A stretch of DNA of 64,000 nt from Heliopora coerulea. Its lineage: Eukaryota; Cnidaria; Anthozoa; Scleralcyonacea; Helioporidae. A program made the position numbers and the translations under genes. The notes beneath the pieces are model-generated. The model worked only from the letters and a program-made list of their open reading frames with translations, had not been told where the DNA came from and did no database searches. This document shows positions 32,941 through 44,629 of the stretch, in pieces (the first letter of the stretch is position 1; every line of letters starts with the position of its first letter). The stretch covers positions 77,554 to 141,553 of the forward strand of contig JASJOG010000500.1 of the NCBI GenBank assembly GCA_030142905.1, read 5' to 3'.

Positions 32941-33434
32941 ACCCTAATTCTTCAATCTGTGGAGACCTATGTTGATTCTATAATTTTTAGTAATGTGTAA
33001 ATATCCATAAAACTAAATAGGTCCGAAGACTTTTATCTTACCCGAAACTTACCCTCATTCATATCACAGTTTTTCATTCAAGATAAAGTTTGTTTGTGGA
33101 ATGATAGCCTAAAGCAATTCCGTTTTTGCTAATCGTCCTTTGCATATATCTTTAATCAAGGAGATGGCCCTCAGACCATTTTAACCAAACACTTTTCGTA
33201 ATGCAATTTTGTCAATTACCAGTAAATGCCACACTTAAATAATAATAATATCGTTCTCTTGCTGAAAATGGTGGAAAGAATTTTCCACTTCTTATACGAC
33301 GTTTTGATTTGATTGATGAAACAAATGCTACGAATGAAAAACAGTTTAAAAATGAAGGGCTAACTTCTGTATTTAAGCAGATGTATATTTCACCTCATTC
33401 CCAGCCATTAGAATCCGATTTAATGTCAAAGTAC

Positions 33435-33551
33435 CTCATTTTGTTTTATTTCTTTCAACGTTTGCTCGACTTCAGCCATGTTGTCCATATCTAAAGTGTA
33501 AACATACGGTTTGCCAACAAAATCCTCCAAATATGGATTTTGGGATGTAAC
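33435..33551 (-). CDS. MGAT5: MGAT5-like exon 13
   Basis: 117 bp, acceptor TTCCAG, donor GTACTT. It encodes VTSQNPYLEDFVGKPYVYTL and DMDNMAEVEQTLKEIKQNE, aligning with the LTSQHPYxExFIGxPxVWTVD region of GT18. Phase 0 to 0. Confidence 0.95.
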
Positions 33552-34020
33552 CTGGAAATTAAGCATTGAGTAATTACTGAAAGACGAGTTTTCATGATCA
33601 CGTGGCATTAAAAGATGAGACGACAACATAGACAAAAGAATACGTAAAGAACCAGAAGTCCAACTCAGTGTCAGTACTTCTGATATTTGTGTCAGCGGCG
33701 AATCCAGAATGTAGCGAGTGATGCTTGAGCATCAGTCAAACTATCAAATGAAACACAGAACGTTAATATACTGTGCAATTGTCTTCAGTAGTCTCGGTCG
33801 ATATGCCATTCTTAACTCAATTTCGGCAAATTCCCCCTCCAATCGTAACCTGATATCGGTCAATTTATAAGTGAATTTATTAAATATCATTCGGGTTCAC
33901 GGGATCTATTCTGTATCAATTACGCTCGCCGGCAGGGCAACGAAGAAAAACGAATCAATTAGATCTGTTGCCAGCGCGTGTATAGCTATTCATATCTGCC
34001 CAATCACAATTGTCTTCTTC

Positions 34021-34132
34021 GGTGTAGCTCAGATTTGGCGAGCTTTCCTGATTAGCCTAAGCCAATCAAGTATGCGGTTGAGTGTAGCTCAAATTTGGCG
34101 GGAGCTATACTGATTAAGCGTAGCCAATCAAT
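34021..34132. repeat. Two-unit 60-bp tandem repeat
   Basis: GTGTAGCTCAGATTTGGCG...TGATTAGC..AAGCCAATCAA at 34021 is repeated from 34081 at exactly 60 bp spacing with about a dozen differences. It contains two inverted CCAAT boxes, but no transcript start is implied. Confidence 0.75.
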
Positions 34133-35266
34133 TTTCCTCGTGAAGAATGCTTGCTTATACAGTGAAATTTGAGCCCTTGGCAACGCACGGTTCTTTGAGA
34201 TGTTACATAAATTAATCGGGTGGCGAAGACAAGAAAAAGAAGAGATAACTATCAGTGAGTCACCCATACTATCGGTTCAACTTCTTCATACTCACGTTAT
34301 ATCTGAGCTCTTAAAAGAACTTGAAAGGCTTATGTCCGCCAACGTTCAAGATTCACTATTGTGTGTTTGAAGTTGATTTGTATTGACAAGCTTACATATG
34401 CGTGAATGAAGCTAAACAACATCGGCGCAATGAAGGAAATACGTCGTAGCGGGCTTGTCATTTTAGTAATCTCTAGTTTCCTAAAAGCCAAAGGATATGG
34501 TCCAGCGATCTCCGGCTACTAAGGTAAGGAAATGAGCTTTTATTTATTTGTTGCTAATCGAACAACTTTGAATTAACCGTGTTCATAATTCGGTATTAAA
34601 CGATTGTCTTCATGAAATCTCGACCCCAAACCCGGCAGTCAACATTTCAGTGTTCCGTTAATGTTTTATGGCAGTACATTAACCTCTGCGTCTTGAACGA
34701 TTACATCCAATTCTTGGTTAAATTCAAGTTAAATAAATATTAATTTTAATAGCACAACGAGTTAATCGTGGGATCGAGTCGTGGAAACCTTTATTATGTT
34801 TATGTTTTAATGGCTACTGCGTCACTCTATCGACTTTGAAATATCATGGATTTAAATTTCGCGCGCTGCTCTGTGACAGCTGTTGCCTTTTGAAATGTGT
34901 TTGTTAATGGCTTCGACTACGTAAGTACACTAATGAAGGGCTAATGTGGCGATGTTCGAACTAGACGCTATAGATGATGTTTACTGGAAATGTTATTAAA
35001 CTTTAACTTATTTGGTTACTTCTCATTTGCTACACTTTGCAAACCTTCGCATAAATTTTTGCCGTCTTTCATGACGATACTACCATCACATATAAACTTT
35101 GACGCCATTCACCAGTATGACGTTATACATGTCATGTCATCAAGCTACACTCAAACTTTTGCTGGATCCGCCCCTGTGTGTCTCCATATTATTCCTGCCG
35201 CTACCTCTTCAGGTAAACTACTACAGAAAATTACAGCATCTTAATAAAATACAAAATAATGGTGAC

Positions 35267-35373
35267 TCTGAATACTGTCAACATATCTTATCGAGTATTC
35301 TCTACGTTTAGATTTGATAAAATCTTGTCGATTCGCTGAGAATACTTACTAAAATATGTTGACAATATTCAAT
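35267..35373. repeat. ~107-bp inverted repeat
   Basis: TGAATACTGTCAACATAT at the left mirrors ATATGTTGACAATATTC at the right, and GAGTATTCTC mirrors GAGAATACTT inside. It is small, non-coding and MITE-like, and lies in an MGAT5 intron. Confidence 0.7.
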
Positions 35374-36137
35374 TTGATTGGAGTTTTTGACTAGAATTCC
35401 TGATGACGACTCAAATCTACTCGAAATCTAGACAATCCTCAATAAAATATACTTACAATATCTGGAATTACCTTTGTTTTTTTTAAACTACAGAATATTT
35501 TGATAACTTTACAGTTTGGAAAAAGATCCAAACAAACTTACTGTCAGTCATGTGCTTTCTAGCGAAAACAAATCAAACAAAGACGCTGATTGGAACATGG
35601 AGGTTACGAAAAAATAAAAAAACAGGGAAAAACAATCGCGGAGTTTGAGTTTTGGTTGATTATCTTTTTTCTATGACATAAACAGCGTACCTTCGCCTTT
35701 TCCACCTGTTTTCCTGCCGCCCTGTTCTTTTATTTAACGGGAGAGAAAAATTTGGCCCAAATCTGTACCAAAATTTTGCCACAATTTCAAGAAATTTGCC
35801 GTAAAGCACCAAGATTTCCCCGAATTGACATGAATTTTCCGCTAGTGGTGGCAGAGGAGATTTCTCTCACCCTCGCGCCTCGTAATCCTGGGCACTACAT
35901 GTAGAAAGAAAATAAATCTCGAGGGGGGAGGAGACAGCCCCGAATGATTCATTGTTGTCGAGTGCCTTCATTTGTTAGAGAATTGATGAGACAGAGAAAA
36001 CTTCTAAGAACGCAATCTTGTCAAAAGACGGTAGAAGGTAGTCTTGTCGAAGGACTACCTGTCGACGACTGGTCAAACCGGGGGAATTTAAAACTATTCC
36101 TAGGTTGCAGTCAATTCCCTACAACAAAACTAAATTA

Positions 36138-36270
36138 AGGTAGATGAACGATCTTCAAGCTCGATACTCAGAAAATGATTTCTGAGCCCCAGACGGGGAT
36201 CGGCAATCATTAGAGCGTGTATACGGTCATCAGAAGGTTCCAGGTTAGATCCCCGTCTGGGGCTAAGAAA
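36138..36270. repeat. Rearranged third copy of the tRNA-like palindromic repeat
   Basis: AAGGTAGATGAACGATCTTC, CTCAGAAAATGATTTCTGAG and CCCCAGACGGGGATC match the arm at 17982-18050. It is followed directly by an opposing half (AGAGCG..., CGGTCATCAGAAGGTT, GATCCCCGTCTGGGGC) with the middle of the tRNA-like part lost, so the two halves form a short palindrome. Confidence 0.8.
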
Positions 36271-36539
36271 TCGATTTTTTTCTGGTTTAAGCTTGGCAAA
36301 CGCCCAACGAACACCTGTTTGGCACACTGTTTTCAACGTATCCCGCCAAGAAGGTAAGGTCTAAAGGCACCTCCAACACACCTTACTTTGCATCTTGTGA
36401 TTCTGAATTGTAGAAAATTAACAATTTAATTTATATCACGTATACAATTGCTGAGGCAATTTTGTACGAGAACTCTGTCAGAGGTATTGAATTAAGCTTT
36501 GAACAGGATGTACATCAGGTTCACAAAAAAACGACTTAC

Positions 36540-36602
36540 CTTTCGTAGTGTCGGTTTACCTTCAAAAAATTTACTGTTTAGTCGATTGAGAGGCTTTTTG
36601 AA
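36540..36602 (-). CDS. MGAT5: MGAT5-like exon 12
   Basis: 63 bp, acceptor ATTTAG, donor GTAAGT. It encodes FKKPLNRLNSKFFEGKPTLR plus K, matching the FxPPxxxxNTxFFxGKPTLR segment of the family. Phase 0 to 0. Confidence 0.93.
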
Positions 36603-37226
36603 CTAAATGGAAAATGGCAAATACTAGTTAGTTTGTTTTTATCTTTTGACGTGGTTACTATTGTGAAAGCTACAGGACCAAGTTTGAATGAGGTTAAATT
36701 GCTAAAAACCGGGGATCAAACTCAAAGTCTCTGGATTAAAGGTACCAGCGCATAATAACACGTATGAGCAATGCCGACAACCCGCTAGAACAGCCAGAAA
36801 TAGCCATAATATTCCGTCCACTAACAGCATCTTAAATGAAATCTACAGCAACGATTTGGCCTCATTCGAACACAGTCCTCCACCTATAATAGTGGCGTTA
36901 CTGAAGAGCAACCAACAAAATACATCAGTTTATGACCATTTTTATAGATCAGATTAGTTCCATCCGAAAATAGAAATCTCATAAACGAAGCTAACGTGAG
37001 TAAGAATAATACTAGATGAAAAAGGTAAATTCTTCTTCACCTGTTTTATAGGTTTTCGAAGGGACATAACGTTCTTAACTCTTAGCTAGCCAATACGATC
37101 GTTTACGGCCCTACGTTTATTCTCCGAGTTTTCTCCATTACAAATCGACAAATCAAGTGACCAAGTACAATTTTAAATTTGTTAATCATAACATAGTTAA
37201 AAAATGACTAAACTAGCGACCAACAG

Positions 37227-37330
37227 GAGCTCTCCACTGCGTCCCTCAAGAGGACAGCGAGTTCACGGGAACAGAGTCTCTGCAGGGTCCCACTTACATT
37301 GGTTCACTCGCAGGTGGGCTCTAAGATTTT
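37227..37330 (+). repeat. Dispersed repeat, copy 2
   Basis: Plus-strand counterpart of 28445-28560. It includes CTCAAGAGGACAGCGAGTTC and GCAGGGTCCCACTTACATTGG. Function and full unit length are unknown. Confidence 0.6.
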
Positions 37331-37718
37331 CAACGCGCAATACATTTTCCGATATACCCACAGAATAGTCCAGTTTCTTTTCATGTAAGCAATTCTCTCC
37401 GTCTTCGATGAAGATATCATGCAGAATCGCATTCTAAGTGGATTGACCTAAAAAACCTGAAAACTAATCGGCCGCTTAAGAGATGGTAATAATGGTTGTC
37501 CTTTGGTTGTTTCCATCGCAAGGAGAAACACAGGTCAACGATTACAGTGCACTGGCAGCCTTTGTTTCCAGTCAAAATTCAATAAAGTTCTCTTTCTGAA
37601 TGCATTCGCCTTCGAATATTTTGCCTGAAGCCACAAATGCGGTGGTAGGTCACCTGAGAAAATCAAATAGCGCAGCGATGCTTTCATATAAGTTAAAACT
37701 CAAAAATAGCGGACAAAC

Positions 37719-37802
37719 CTTAGGGTTGATAAACACGGCTCCATTTGCAATAGCTTCTAAAGGAGCAGGACCTTCGTATGGAAAACCCAGTCCAACAAAA
37801 AC
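37719..37802 (-). CDS. MGAT5: MGAT5-like exon 11
   Basis: 84 bp, acceptor CGTTAG, donor GTTTGT. It encodes VFVGLGFPYEGPAPLEAIAN plus GAVFINPK, one of the most conserved GT18 blocks (sugar-nucleotide-binding side of the GT-B fold, by family knowledge). Phase 0 to 0. Confidence 0.97.
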
Positions 37803-38149
37803 CTAACGAAAAAAATATAAAGCTATATATTTACTACATGGTTGTTTCAACATTATTTTCGGTTCACTTTTCTTCCACTTCTCCAATTGTAGTCTCGAGT
37901 GACGTAGAAAAGGGATTTTTTTTGCCGAAACAGTTTTCACCCTGATCCTTGTTCCGTGAAAATAGTTTTGATATTGATTTTGGTGTGATCTCTTTAATGG
38001 AGACACGCGGGAAAATCAGGGGCGTAGCTTAAGGAGTTGGGCTGGGGTTGACAGCGCCAACAATTGTCAAAAAAACAGAAAATCCGCGCAAAAATAGATA
38101 GTAATTCTCGTTAAATTTGGTTTGGTAATTTCAGATTCATCTTCAGAGA

Positions 38150-38370
38150 TACATGAACAGGATGATTCTGAAAAAGAATTGAAACACTGCACATCCTCTT
38201 ATGGATAAGCGTTAAGTTGTCGCAAGAATGCCTCGTGCATTTTAGTTGGATAAAAACTCGCCTCTAATCCCTGTGGAATCGATAGCTCAACAGGTAGAGC
38301 GTCGGACCTGTATCCTGAAGGTATGAGTTCAAATCCCGCTCAAGTCAACATTTTTCAGTTGACTTCGGTA
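38150..38370 (+). repeat. tRNA-like short repeat (SINE-like), plus copy
   Basis: A body segment (AGGATGATTCTGAAAAAGAA, AAACACTGCAC, CGCAAGAATG) precedes a tRNA-like module at about 38274-38346 with A-box TAGCTCAACAGG and B-box AGTTCAAATCCC, then AGTCAACATTTTTCAGTTGACT. The same body and module occur inverted at 49733-50058 and 62405-62610. In all copies the tRNA-like part sits 3' of the body, which is unusual for a SINE. Confidence 0.75.
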
Positions 38371-38959
38371 TTGCGTCAGATCATCATGAAAACATTTTCA
38401 GTTAGCTAAGGTAGGTCAAAATCGCTTTTGGTTACTGGTATATATTCAATTTAAATATTGGGGTTGAGGAGGGGAGGGTACACCATACATGGCCTGAATG
38501 AGCGTCAAATCAAATCTAGGCAATTTTTGAAAGGATACAATATTCAGCCAAATTAAGCTGGACAGCTTCCACTCAAAACGGGTTAACTATACCACGGGGG
38601 AAAATATTTTTACCCGGTATAACATACATATTTCACACTATTTTTACTATGCTTCATTATTCTACATCCGAAAAAGAAGTTTATCTTTGAAAAATGGCTG
38701 CAAAGGGACAAACGTCAATTAAAGAATAATGCCGAAACTCAATACAACTAATCATTCTTGTGCGAAAGGCAACCTTGAAAGCCTTTTTTGTGCACAGTAT
38801 CTTACTTGCACTTTCTTTCTTTTATAAACTTATTGAGCCACTTTAAGGCTGGTATAGCTTACCATCTTACAAGAGACACAAGACGAACCGCTTGAATTCA
38901 AAACTCAGATCCAGTTCCATTAACTACCTACTAGTTTTGTTGTCTCTGCCAAATTTCAC

Positions 38960-39150
38960 GTGCATGTAAATATATACATATATATTTATAGATACGTACA
39001 TATGTATTTGTGTATGTATGTGTGTATGTGTGTATGTGTATGTATGTATGTATGTATGCATGTATGTATGTGTGTGTATATGCATACATGGATACATGTC
39101 GGTAGGTAGGTAGGTAGGTAGGTAGGTAGGTAGGTAGGTATATGTGTCTA
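38960..39150. repeat. Tetranucleotide microsatellites TATG/TGTA and TAGG
   Basis: A variable (TATG)n/(TGTG)n stretch at about 38985-39085 is followed by about ten GGTA units at 39098-39140. The minus-strand open frame of Tyr, His and Thr repeats across it is an artefact of the repeat. Confidence 0.95.
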
Positions 39151-39188
39151 TATTAATGTATACGCAGATGTATAAATATCCAACGTAC

Positions 39189-39278
39189 TTTGGACTTCTG
39201 AAGAATGTCACGAACATCAGTCCCTTTAACGATTCCGTGGTTTACCACAAACTGAGGGAGTCTTGCATCGGTCTTATT
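39189..39278 (-). CDS. MGAT5: MGAT5-like exon 10
   Basis: 90 bp, acceptor TTACAG, donor GTACGT. It encodes NKTDARLPQFVVNHGIVKGT plus DVRDILQKSK, matching the PxxVxNHGILSGxDLxxLL block. The microsatellite begins only about 40 bp past its donor. Phase 0 to 0. Confidence 0.95.
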
Positions 39279-39480
39279 CTGTAAACAACAATGCATGTAA
39301 GCTAGTTCTAAACTGGGACTGTATTAAAACAACAAACTAAACTATTACTGTTTCTTGCTGTTCAAGAAGGTAAGTGTATGGATTCATTGCAGGGTAAACA
39401 AACAGTTCCCCATCTTAAACTTTTAAAGAGTTACATTTCAACTCTTACCTTAAGGAACCTTATACCACTGGTCTCCTTAC

Positions 39481-39558
39481 CTTTTCAGAGAACGAAGCCG
39501 TTACTGTTGCGTGAACTTCAAAGTATTTGTTAATAACACCAAGGTATTTTTCTTTTCC
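39481..39558 (-). CDS. MGAT5: MGAT5-like exon 9
   Basis: 78 bp, acceptor ACTTAG, donor GTAAGG. It encodes GKEKYLGVINKYFEVHATVT plus ASFSEK, matching the KxKYLDIIxxYMEVHATVYG block. Phase 0 to 0. Confidence 0.93.
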
Positions 39559-40139
39559 CTAAGTATAATATCATTTTATATCAGACACAGAATTTTTACT
39601 TTTTCACCTTTGCTTTTAATTTTTTAATGTATATTAACCCTTTAAATAACTAAAAACCAAATGAGGGAACAATGTGAAAAGAGAATAAGGGGAACAAAAG
39701 TAAAACAAAAATTCCGGAAATAAAGCGTTTGAAGGTTGTTCCAAAGTGTTCTACCAGTAACAGAATACAATGACGGCCAATAACAAGGCTCGACACCATA
39801 ATAAACCATACGCAAGTCTTAATAAGAATACTAGAACCCAGCTCAGGGACCCATGCATGGGTCTCGTCCTTAAGTTGGTGAGCTGAGCTCTGTTATTCTT
39901 AATTACTAAGACTACGATTTCCGCCAGGAAAATCAATTGCTACGAAACAGCATGGAAAATCGAAGATTTGAGTGTCTGAAGTAGCATTCAGCATGAATCA
40001 TTCAGGCCCCGGAGCTAATGGGGGTGTGAGGGAGTGCGACACTCCCCAAATTTTTTTCACGACTTTCAGTCGGCAGAAAATATGTTTTAGTCGGCAGACC
40101 TGAAGGTTAACCTTTACCCAAGACTTTTTCGTTTTTTTA

Positions 40140-40461
40140 TGTCGCCAACTATATTTGGCAGTCTGCCGACTAAAACATAATTTCTGCCGACTGAAAGTCG
40201 TGTTACTCGACAGATAATTAGAACCCGTCGGCACAACAGCTTTTTACTTAAGACGATATCGCATTTCAATTACCGTCCTGTATACCGTCCTGTGTACTCG
40301 TCCCGTGAACCTGTGAACCACGACGGTAATTGAAATGCGATATCGTCTTAATAAGTAAAGAACTGTTGTGCCGACGGGTTCTAACTATCTGTCGAGTAAC
40401 ACGACTTTCAGTCGGCAGAAATTATGTTTTAGTCGGCAGACTGCCAAATATAGTTGGCGAC
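40140..40461. repeat. 322-bp near-perfect palindrome inside the hAT element
   Basis: Arms 40140-40277 and 40322-40461 match almost completely around a spacer of about 44 bp. Landmarks are GTCGCCAACTATATTTGGCA, CTGCCGACTAAAACATAA, CGACTGAAAGTCGTG and GATATCGCATTTCAATTACC with their inverses. A third copy of the CGACTTTCAGTCGGCAGAAA unit lies outside at 40062. It may be a nested foldback MITE or subterminal repeats that bind the transposase. Confidence 0.88.
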
Positions 40462-40874
40462 ATTTACAGTAGACATTTAAGTAGCATTGCGAGATAGAGT
40501 TTCCTGGCCGGACTTTGTCCTATTGAGACGAGACATATAAAACGGAAGTGGTTATTTTCGGACCAGCTTCACATCTGTGAGAATTCTGTGTCTGTGTTTG
40601 GTCGTTTAATAGCGCGCACATATCTTCTACAACTTCGTCAATTCGGATACATGATTAACATAAAGACTGGTTTTAAAGTATCGTTAACCAAAGATATACC
40701 AACCCGTGAACCCGGGGTTGTAATGCGGTAAAGCGTCAAATTTGTGCTATACCGCATTGTGTAAACATGAAAAGGCGATGAGTAAAAATAGTATGCAAAG
40801 CGACAGACGGCGGGGCGGAATTTAACAGCGATTATTGACTACAACATAACCGTAAGCAACATGGAGGAAGAAAC

Positions 40875-41447
40875 GTGCCATACGAGACTGCTGGCGCACC
40901 AAGAAATCCTTTTGAAGCAGCTCTGTGTAGAAATGTGTGCTTTAGTCAAGGTGAAACGGAACCTCGGAGCAATGTCGACGAAGATGTTTTAACAAGTACA
41001 AACACACATCAGCGTCAACTAACGCCAACGGCAACCTTGTCCAATCAGCCTATGCGTGAATCAGAGAAGGAAACGGAGGTTAGCTGCTTGGCAGATAAAT
41101 TGCCATCCCCAACGAGAGACGATCCAGAACTGTGTGATGAAGTAAGCGTTGACCTCGGGCTCAGCAGACAGGAGCAAGTCCACCACCAAGCCTCGGATAG
41201 TGGAACCACCTCAAACCAGGAGCAAGAAGATGTTGGCGTGGATGCATCACCAGTGGAAACGAAAGATACAGTTAGCCAGACACGCCTCGTGGATATTACG
41301 TCGCAGTCGCAGATGGCAGATATGGATACATTTGTCAATGAGAATAGCAGTGGGTCTGCTGAGTCAAGTGATGCAGAAGATGAATCGGATGCCTCATGGG
41401 TTACTTGTGCCGGGAAACTCCAGCATATGATGAGCAGTCTAGATTGA
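40875..41447 (+). pseudogene. hAT transposase, acidic N-terminal part
   Basis: A 190-codon open frame, rich in Ser, Glu and Asp in its second half (SSGSAESSDAEDESDASWVT), directly upstream of the zinc-finger frame and overlapping it by about 50 bp in another phase. An earlier ATG at 40861 opens a different, Leu-rich frame that closes near 40990, so one more frameshift or an intron may lie here. I read it as the disordered N-terminus of the same protein; it could also be a separate short ORF. Confidence 0.6.
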
Positions 41448-42511
41448 ACAGGCCACTTAATTTTAGAAAGATGAAAAAGCCAAGTGTTCCTAACATTGAA
41501 CAATTTGCTGTTTCGGTGGTTGAGCTTACAGAAAGTATGGCAAACCAGAGCAACGAGTTAAAGAAATGTGCAAAATGCTGTTTGGGGAAGATAAAGAAAG
41601 AGAAAAGCAGAAGATCAGTTTCTCGGCAGGAAACAGCTTATTTGCTGGAACACGATCCGGGAAAGCGAGGTGAAATTTCTTCCGATAACCAACGGGAATT
41701 TCTAATCAACATGGGGCCTTACCAACCCAAATTAGCGGCCTACCCAAGCTACGATTCAAGTATCCCACCTGGTAAACAAAATAGGTTTTCGAGCCAATGG
41801 TACAAGGATTACCCTCACCTTGAATATAGCGTCCAGAAAGATGAAGCCTTTTGTTTCGTGTGTTGCCTGTTCCCAAAAGGAGTTGGAAGACCCTCAGCAG
41901 ACAAACCATGGACAGTAAATGGAGTTAGGCAGTGGCATAAGATGAAGAGTGTCGGAACCCAGAAGAAAGGGAAACTGTCACAGCATTTCACGAGCCAGGG
42001 ACACATAGGAACACTAAGGGATTTTGCCAGATTTATAAATCCTAATCAAAAAGTTGATGCACTTTTGGATTCATCTCGTCGCCAGGAGTTAATTAAGGAA
42101 GCAGATGATGCCATATTCAACACCAGAGTGGTGACCATCCTTTGTGATATTGTCCACACTTTAGCCATGCAGGATATTGCGTTTCGTGGAGAAACAGATG
42201 AATCCAGCAACTTCTACCAAGTAGTCCAGTTGCTGAGTCGCCACTGCCGGCTACTGAGTTATTGGCTGAACGAGGAGAGAATGCGTCCTTATCATGTCAC
42301 ATACTTGAGTAGATGTTCTCAAAATGAGTCTATCAAGCTCATTGGTGATACAGTCCGACATCGAGTTGTCAAGGAATTAGAAGCACCAGCATTCTCGGTG
42401 ATGGTCGACACGACTCCCGATACGAGCCATAAAGACCAGATGTCCATTGTTGTGAGGTACGTCGCAGATAACAAACCAGTGGAACGTTTGCTTTCTTTGA
42501 CGGTGCTTTGA
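41396..42511 (+). pseudogene. hAT transposase: TTF zinc finger and DUF4371 region
   Basis: 371 codons similar to zinc finger MYM-type protein 1 and related hAT transposases. TTF-type zinc finger at residues about 125-205: FSSQWYKDYPHLEYS, AFCFVCCLFPKG, KLSQHFTSQGH. The DUF4371 part follows (QELIKEADDA... to the end) and includes FSVMVDTTPDTSHKDQMSIV, whose first Asp is in the position of the catalytic triad. The frame closes at TGA 42509-42511 in the middle of the domain, and a frameshift follows before 42616. Confidence 0.92.
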
Positions 42512-42615
42512 GATAAATCTGACGATGGACATGCAACAGAGATATTGAGATGTCTTAACAAACGTAGTGTCGATGTGGGGAAGCTCTTTTTCCAGTCCTA
42601 TACTTCACGGCGTGT

Positions 42616-43869
42616 ATGTCTGGAGAGTACAACGGTTGTCACAAGAAGCTTAATGAGAAGATCAAAAAAGATTTCCCAGAGAAGGAAGTGCCTTACATTC
42701 CGTGCCAAGCTCATCGGTTGAATACATTTGTAGAGCGAAGTTGCAAAGCTAGTACCATCGTGTTATCAATGTTTGTCGTCCTACAATCAATGTACTCGTT
42801 TTTCTCAAGCAGCACCAAGCGGTCTGAAGCACTTACAAAAGCACAAGAGAGCGTCGAAGCAGCATTAAAGCTAAGAAATCTTTCGCAAACTCGGTGGATA
42901 GCCAGATCAGACACCAACAACAGTGTTTGGATCTCCTTTGAGTCGATAGTCTCTCTGCTTCAGAAAATTATCGAAAAAGAGCTGTATTCGGGCACAAACA
43001 CCCGTGATCAGGCCAAGGCACTTCTGAAGATAATGAAAATGCACGACTTCATTTTCAGCCTGGGAGTAATGAGATTTATTATGTGTCATTGCAAGGTGCT
43101 CGTCGTTCAGCATCAGCAAGAAGGTTTGAACTTGCTTGATGCCCTTACTTTGGTGTCCACGACAACAAAGGCTTTGGGAAGAATTCGCAATGAAGTTGAT
43201 GTAGATAAGCAGGTGAAGGCTGCTGCAGCGATGGCAAGGCACGTTGGATGCGACCCGGAAGAAGAACTCCGTCATCATCACAGGAGAAGAGTGCCCCCAA
43301 GGAGGCTGGATGATACGTGTGAAAACGAGGCTGAGGTTGGATTCGCCAGTTTTTACCGGAAGGAAACGTTCTCTGTTCTTGATGAGATTATTACCGATTG
43401 TAGAGAGAACTGGAATCGGGTTTTTATGAACATAAAACCTTTTTCAGTCTTGCTGCCACCGTGGGGAGAAATCAGTGGAGAAGTAGCAGGGAGTTTGTGC
43501 AAGTTGTTGGGCGGAAGCTTAACAAGTGAAAGCCTTGTCGGAGAGCTCATTGTCTTGAGAGAAGAGTCTATTGACGGAAAGCCGTTGAAAACCAAGTTAG
43601 TCCGTGAAGTTGCTGTCTTCGTCAGTAAGATAAAGCTTGTCTACCCCACTTGCAACATGGCGTTCACCTTTCTTCAAACGGCACCAGTCACTGTGGCCTC
43701 AAATGAAAGATCATTCAGCAAACTGAAAGTGGTCAAGAACAAGCTAAGAAGCACTGTGCTCCAAGATCGCCTGGAATCTCTTATGTTGATTTCATGTGAA
43801 AGAGATGTTTCAGAGGGGTTAGATCTAAACACCATTATTAAAAACTGGGTTCATTTGAAGAAAAGATGA
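42616..43869 (+). pseudogene. hAT transposase: catalytic C-half and dimerisation domain
   Basis: 417 codons continuing the transposase after the break: MSGEYNGCHKKLNEKIKK, then IPCQAHRLNTFVERSC (the CxxH motif of hAT transposases), a long helical insertion, and the hAT dimerisation region with MAFTFLQTAPVTVASNERSF, SKLKVVKNKLRSTVLQDRLE and SLMLISCERD. The stop is TGA at 43867. Only one stop and one or two shifts separate the pieces, so decay is modest. Confidence 0.93.
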
Positions 43870-44379
43870 GTTCGATTTAACACGGACAAGTAGAATCAGT
43901 AACTTTTAGCACTTATCAATTTAAATTAATTTCAAACTACCAAATTTAATACTCACAAATCTAAAGTTGATGTTAAATGTTTTGCTTATATGTAATCAAC
44001 GAGAGATCACTAAAGACATGAATTTTAATACTTAAATACCATCATGTTTTCATTTCGTATTGATAGTGCGTACTTATTAACGTAGGACTAATTGACCATT
44101 TCACCAGTTGAAAAGCGTCATTTTAGTAGGCACTCGATGGAAAGACAAAAGGTTCGATTGATAGGATATAGTCGGTACAAGCTTGTACGTCAGTCGGTTG
44201 AAGTGAGCTTACACCCCCCTGTAGAATTTTCTGAGTACGGCCCTGGAATCATTCAATGAATACTAAATAACCATACCGTCTACTTTGTTATCTTACGATT
44301 TATCTAACTCTTTAAGTTTTTGTTTATCGTCACTCAGACATTTAGAAAGCGCTTAGGCAATCTAGTAACGACTCGAGTC

Positions 44380-44470
44380 ATTGACATAGACTCGACTCGA
44401 CTCGACTCGACTCGACTCAAGTCGCAACTTTCGGCGACTCGACTCGACTCCAGTCGGTGACCCCAGTCCC
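44380..44470. repeat. GACTC pentanucleotide repeat
   Basis: Runs of CGACT/GACTC with interruptions from 44381 to about 44500; the TCGA content makes the stretch self-complementary over short distances. Confidence 0.9.
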
Positions 44471-44629
44471 CGATCGACTCGCCTTGGATCGACTCAGGGA
44501 CTCTGTCGCAAATAACTGCTACCTTAGCCTTCCGGTTTTAATCAATGTTTTTAATACTAATACTACAAAGATTCAAGTTGTTTCATTATTGAATTTTCAA
44601 AATCGAGGACGTCAGCAAATTTACCTTAT

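Larger units (their letters stand above)
40003..44245 (+). mobile_element. Complete hAT DNA transposon (ZMYM1-like transposase)
   Basis: The element starts CAGGCCCCGGAGC and ends GGGGG...GGCCCTG. Its short imperfect termini are flanked by the exact 8-bp direct repeat GAATCATT at 39995-40002 and 44246-44253, the diagnostic hAT duplication. It lies in the intron between MGAT5 exons 8 and 9, antisense to the gene. It contains one transposase gene broken into three frames and, near its left end, a 138-bp-arm palindrome. Confidence 0.95.

Noticed and set aside
38924..39217. 97-codon open frame rich in Tyr, His and Thr
   Set aside because: Translation of the TATG/TAGG microsatellites next to MGAT5 exon 10.
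40875..41503. 152-codon minus-strand frame at 41045-41503
   Set aside because: Antisense shadow of the hAT N-terminal region with no motifs.
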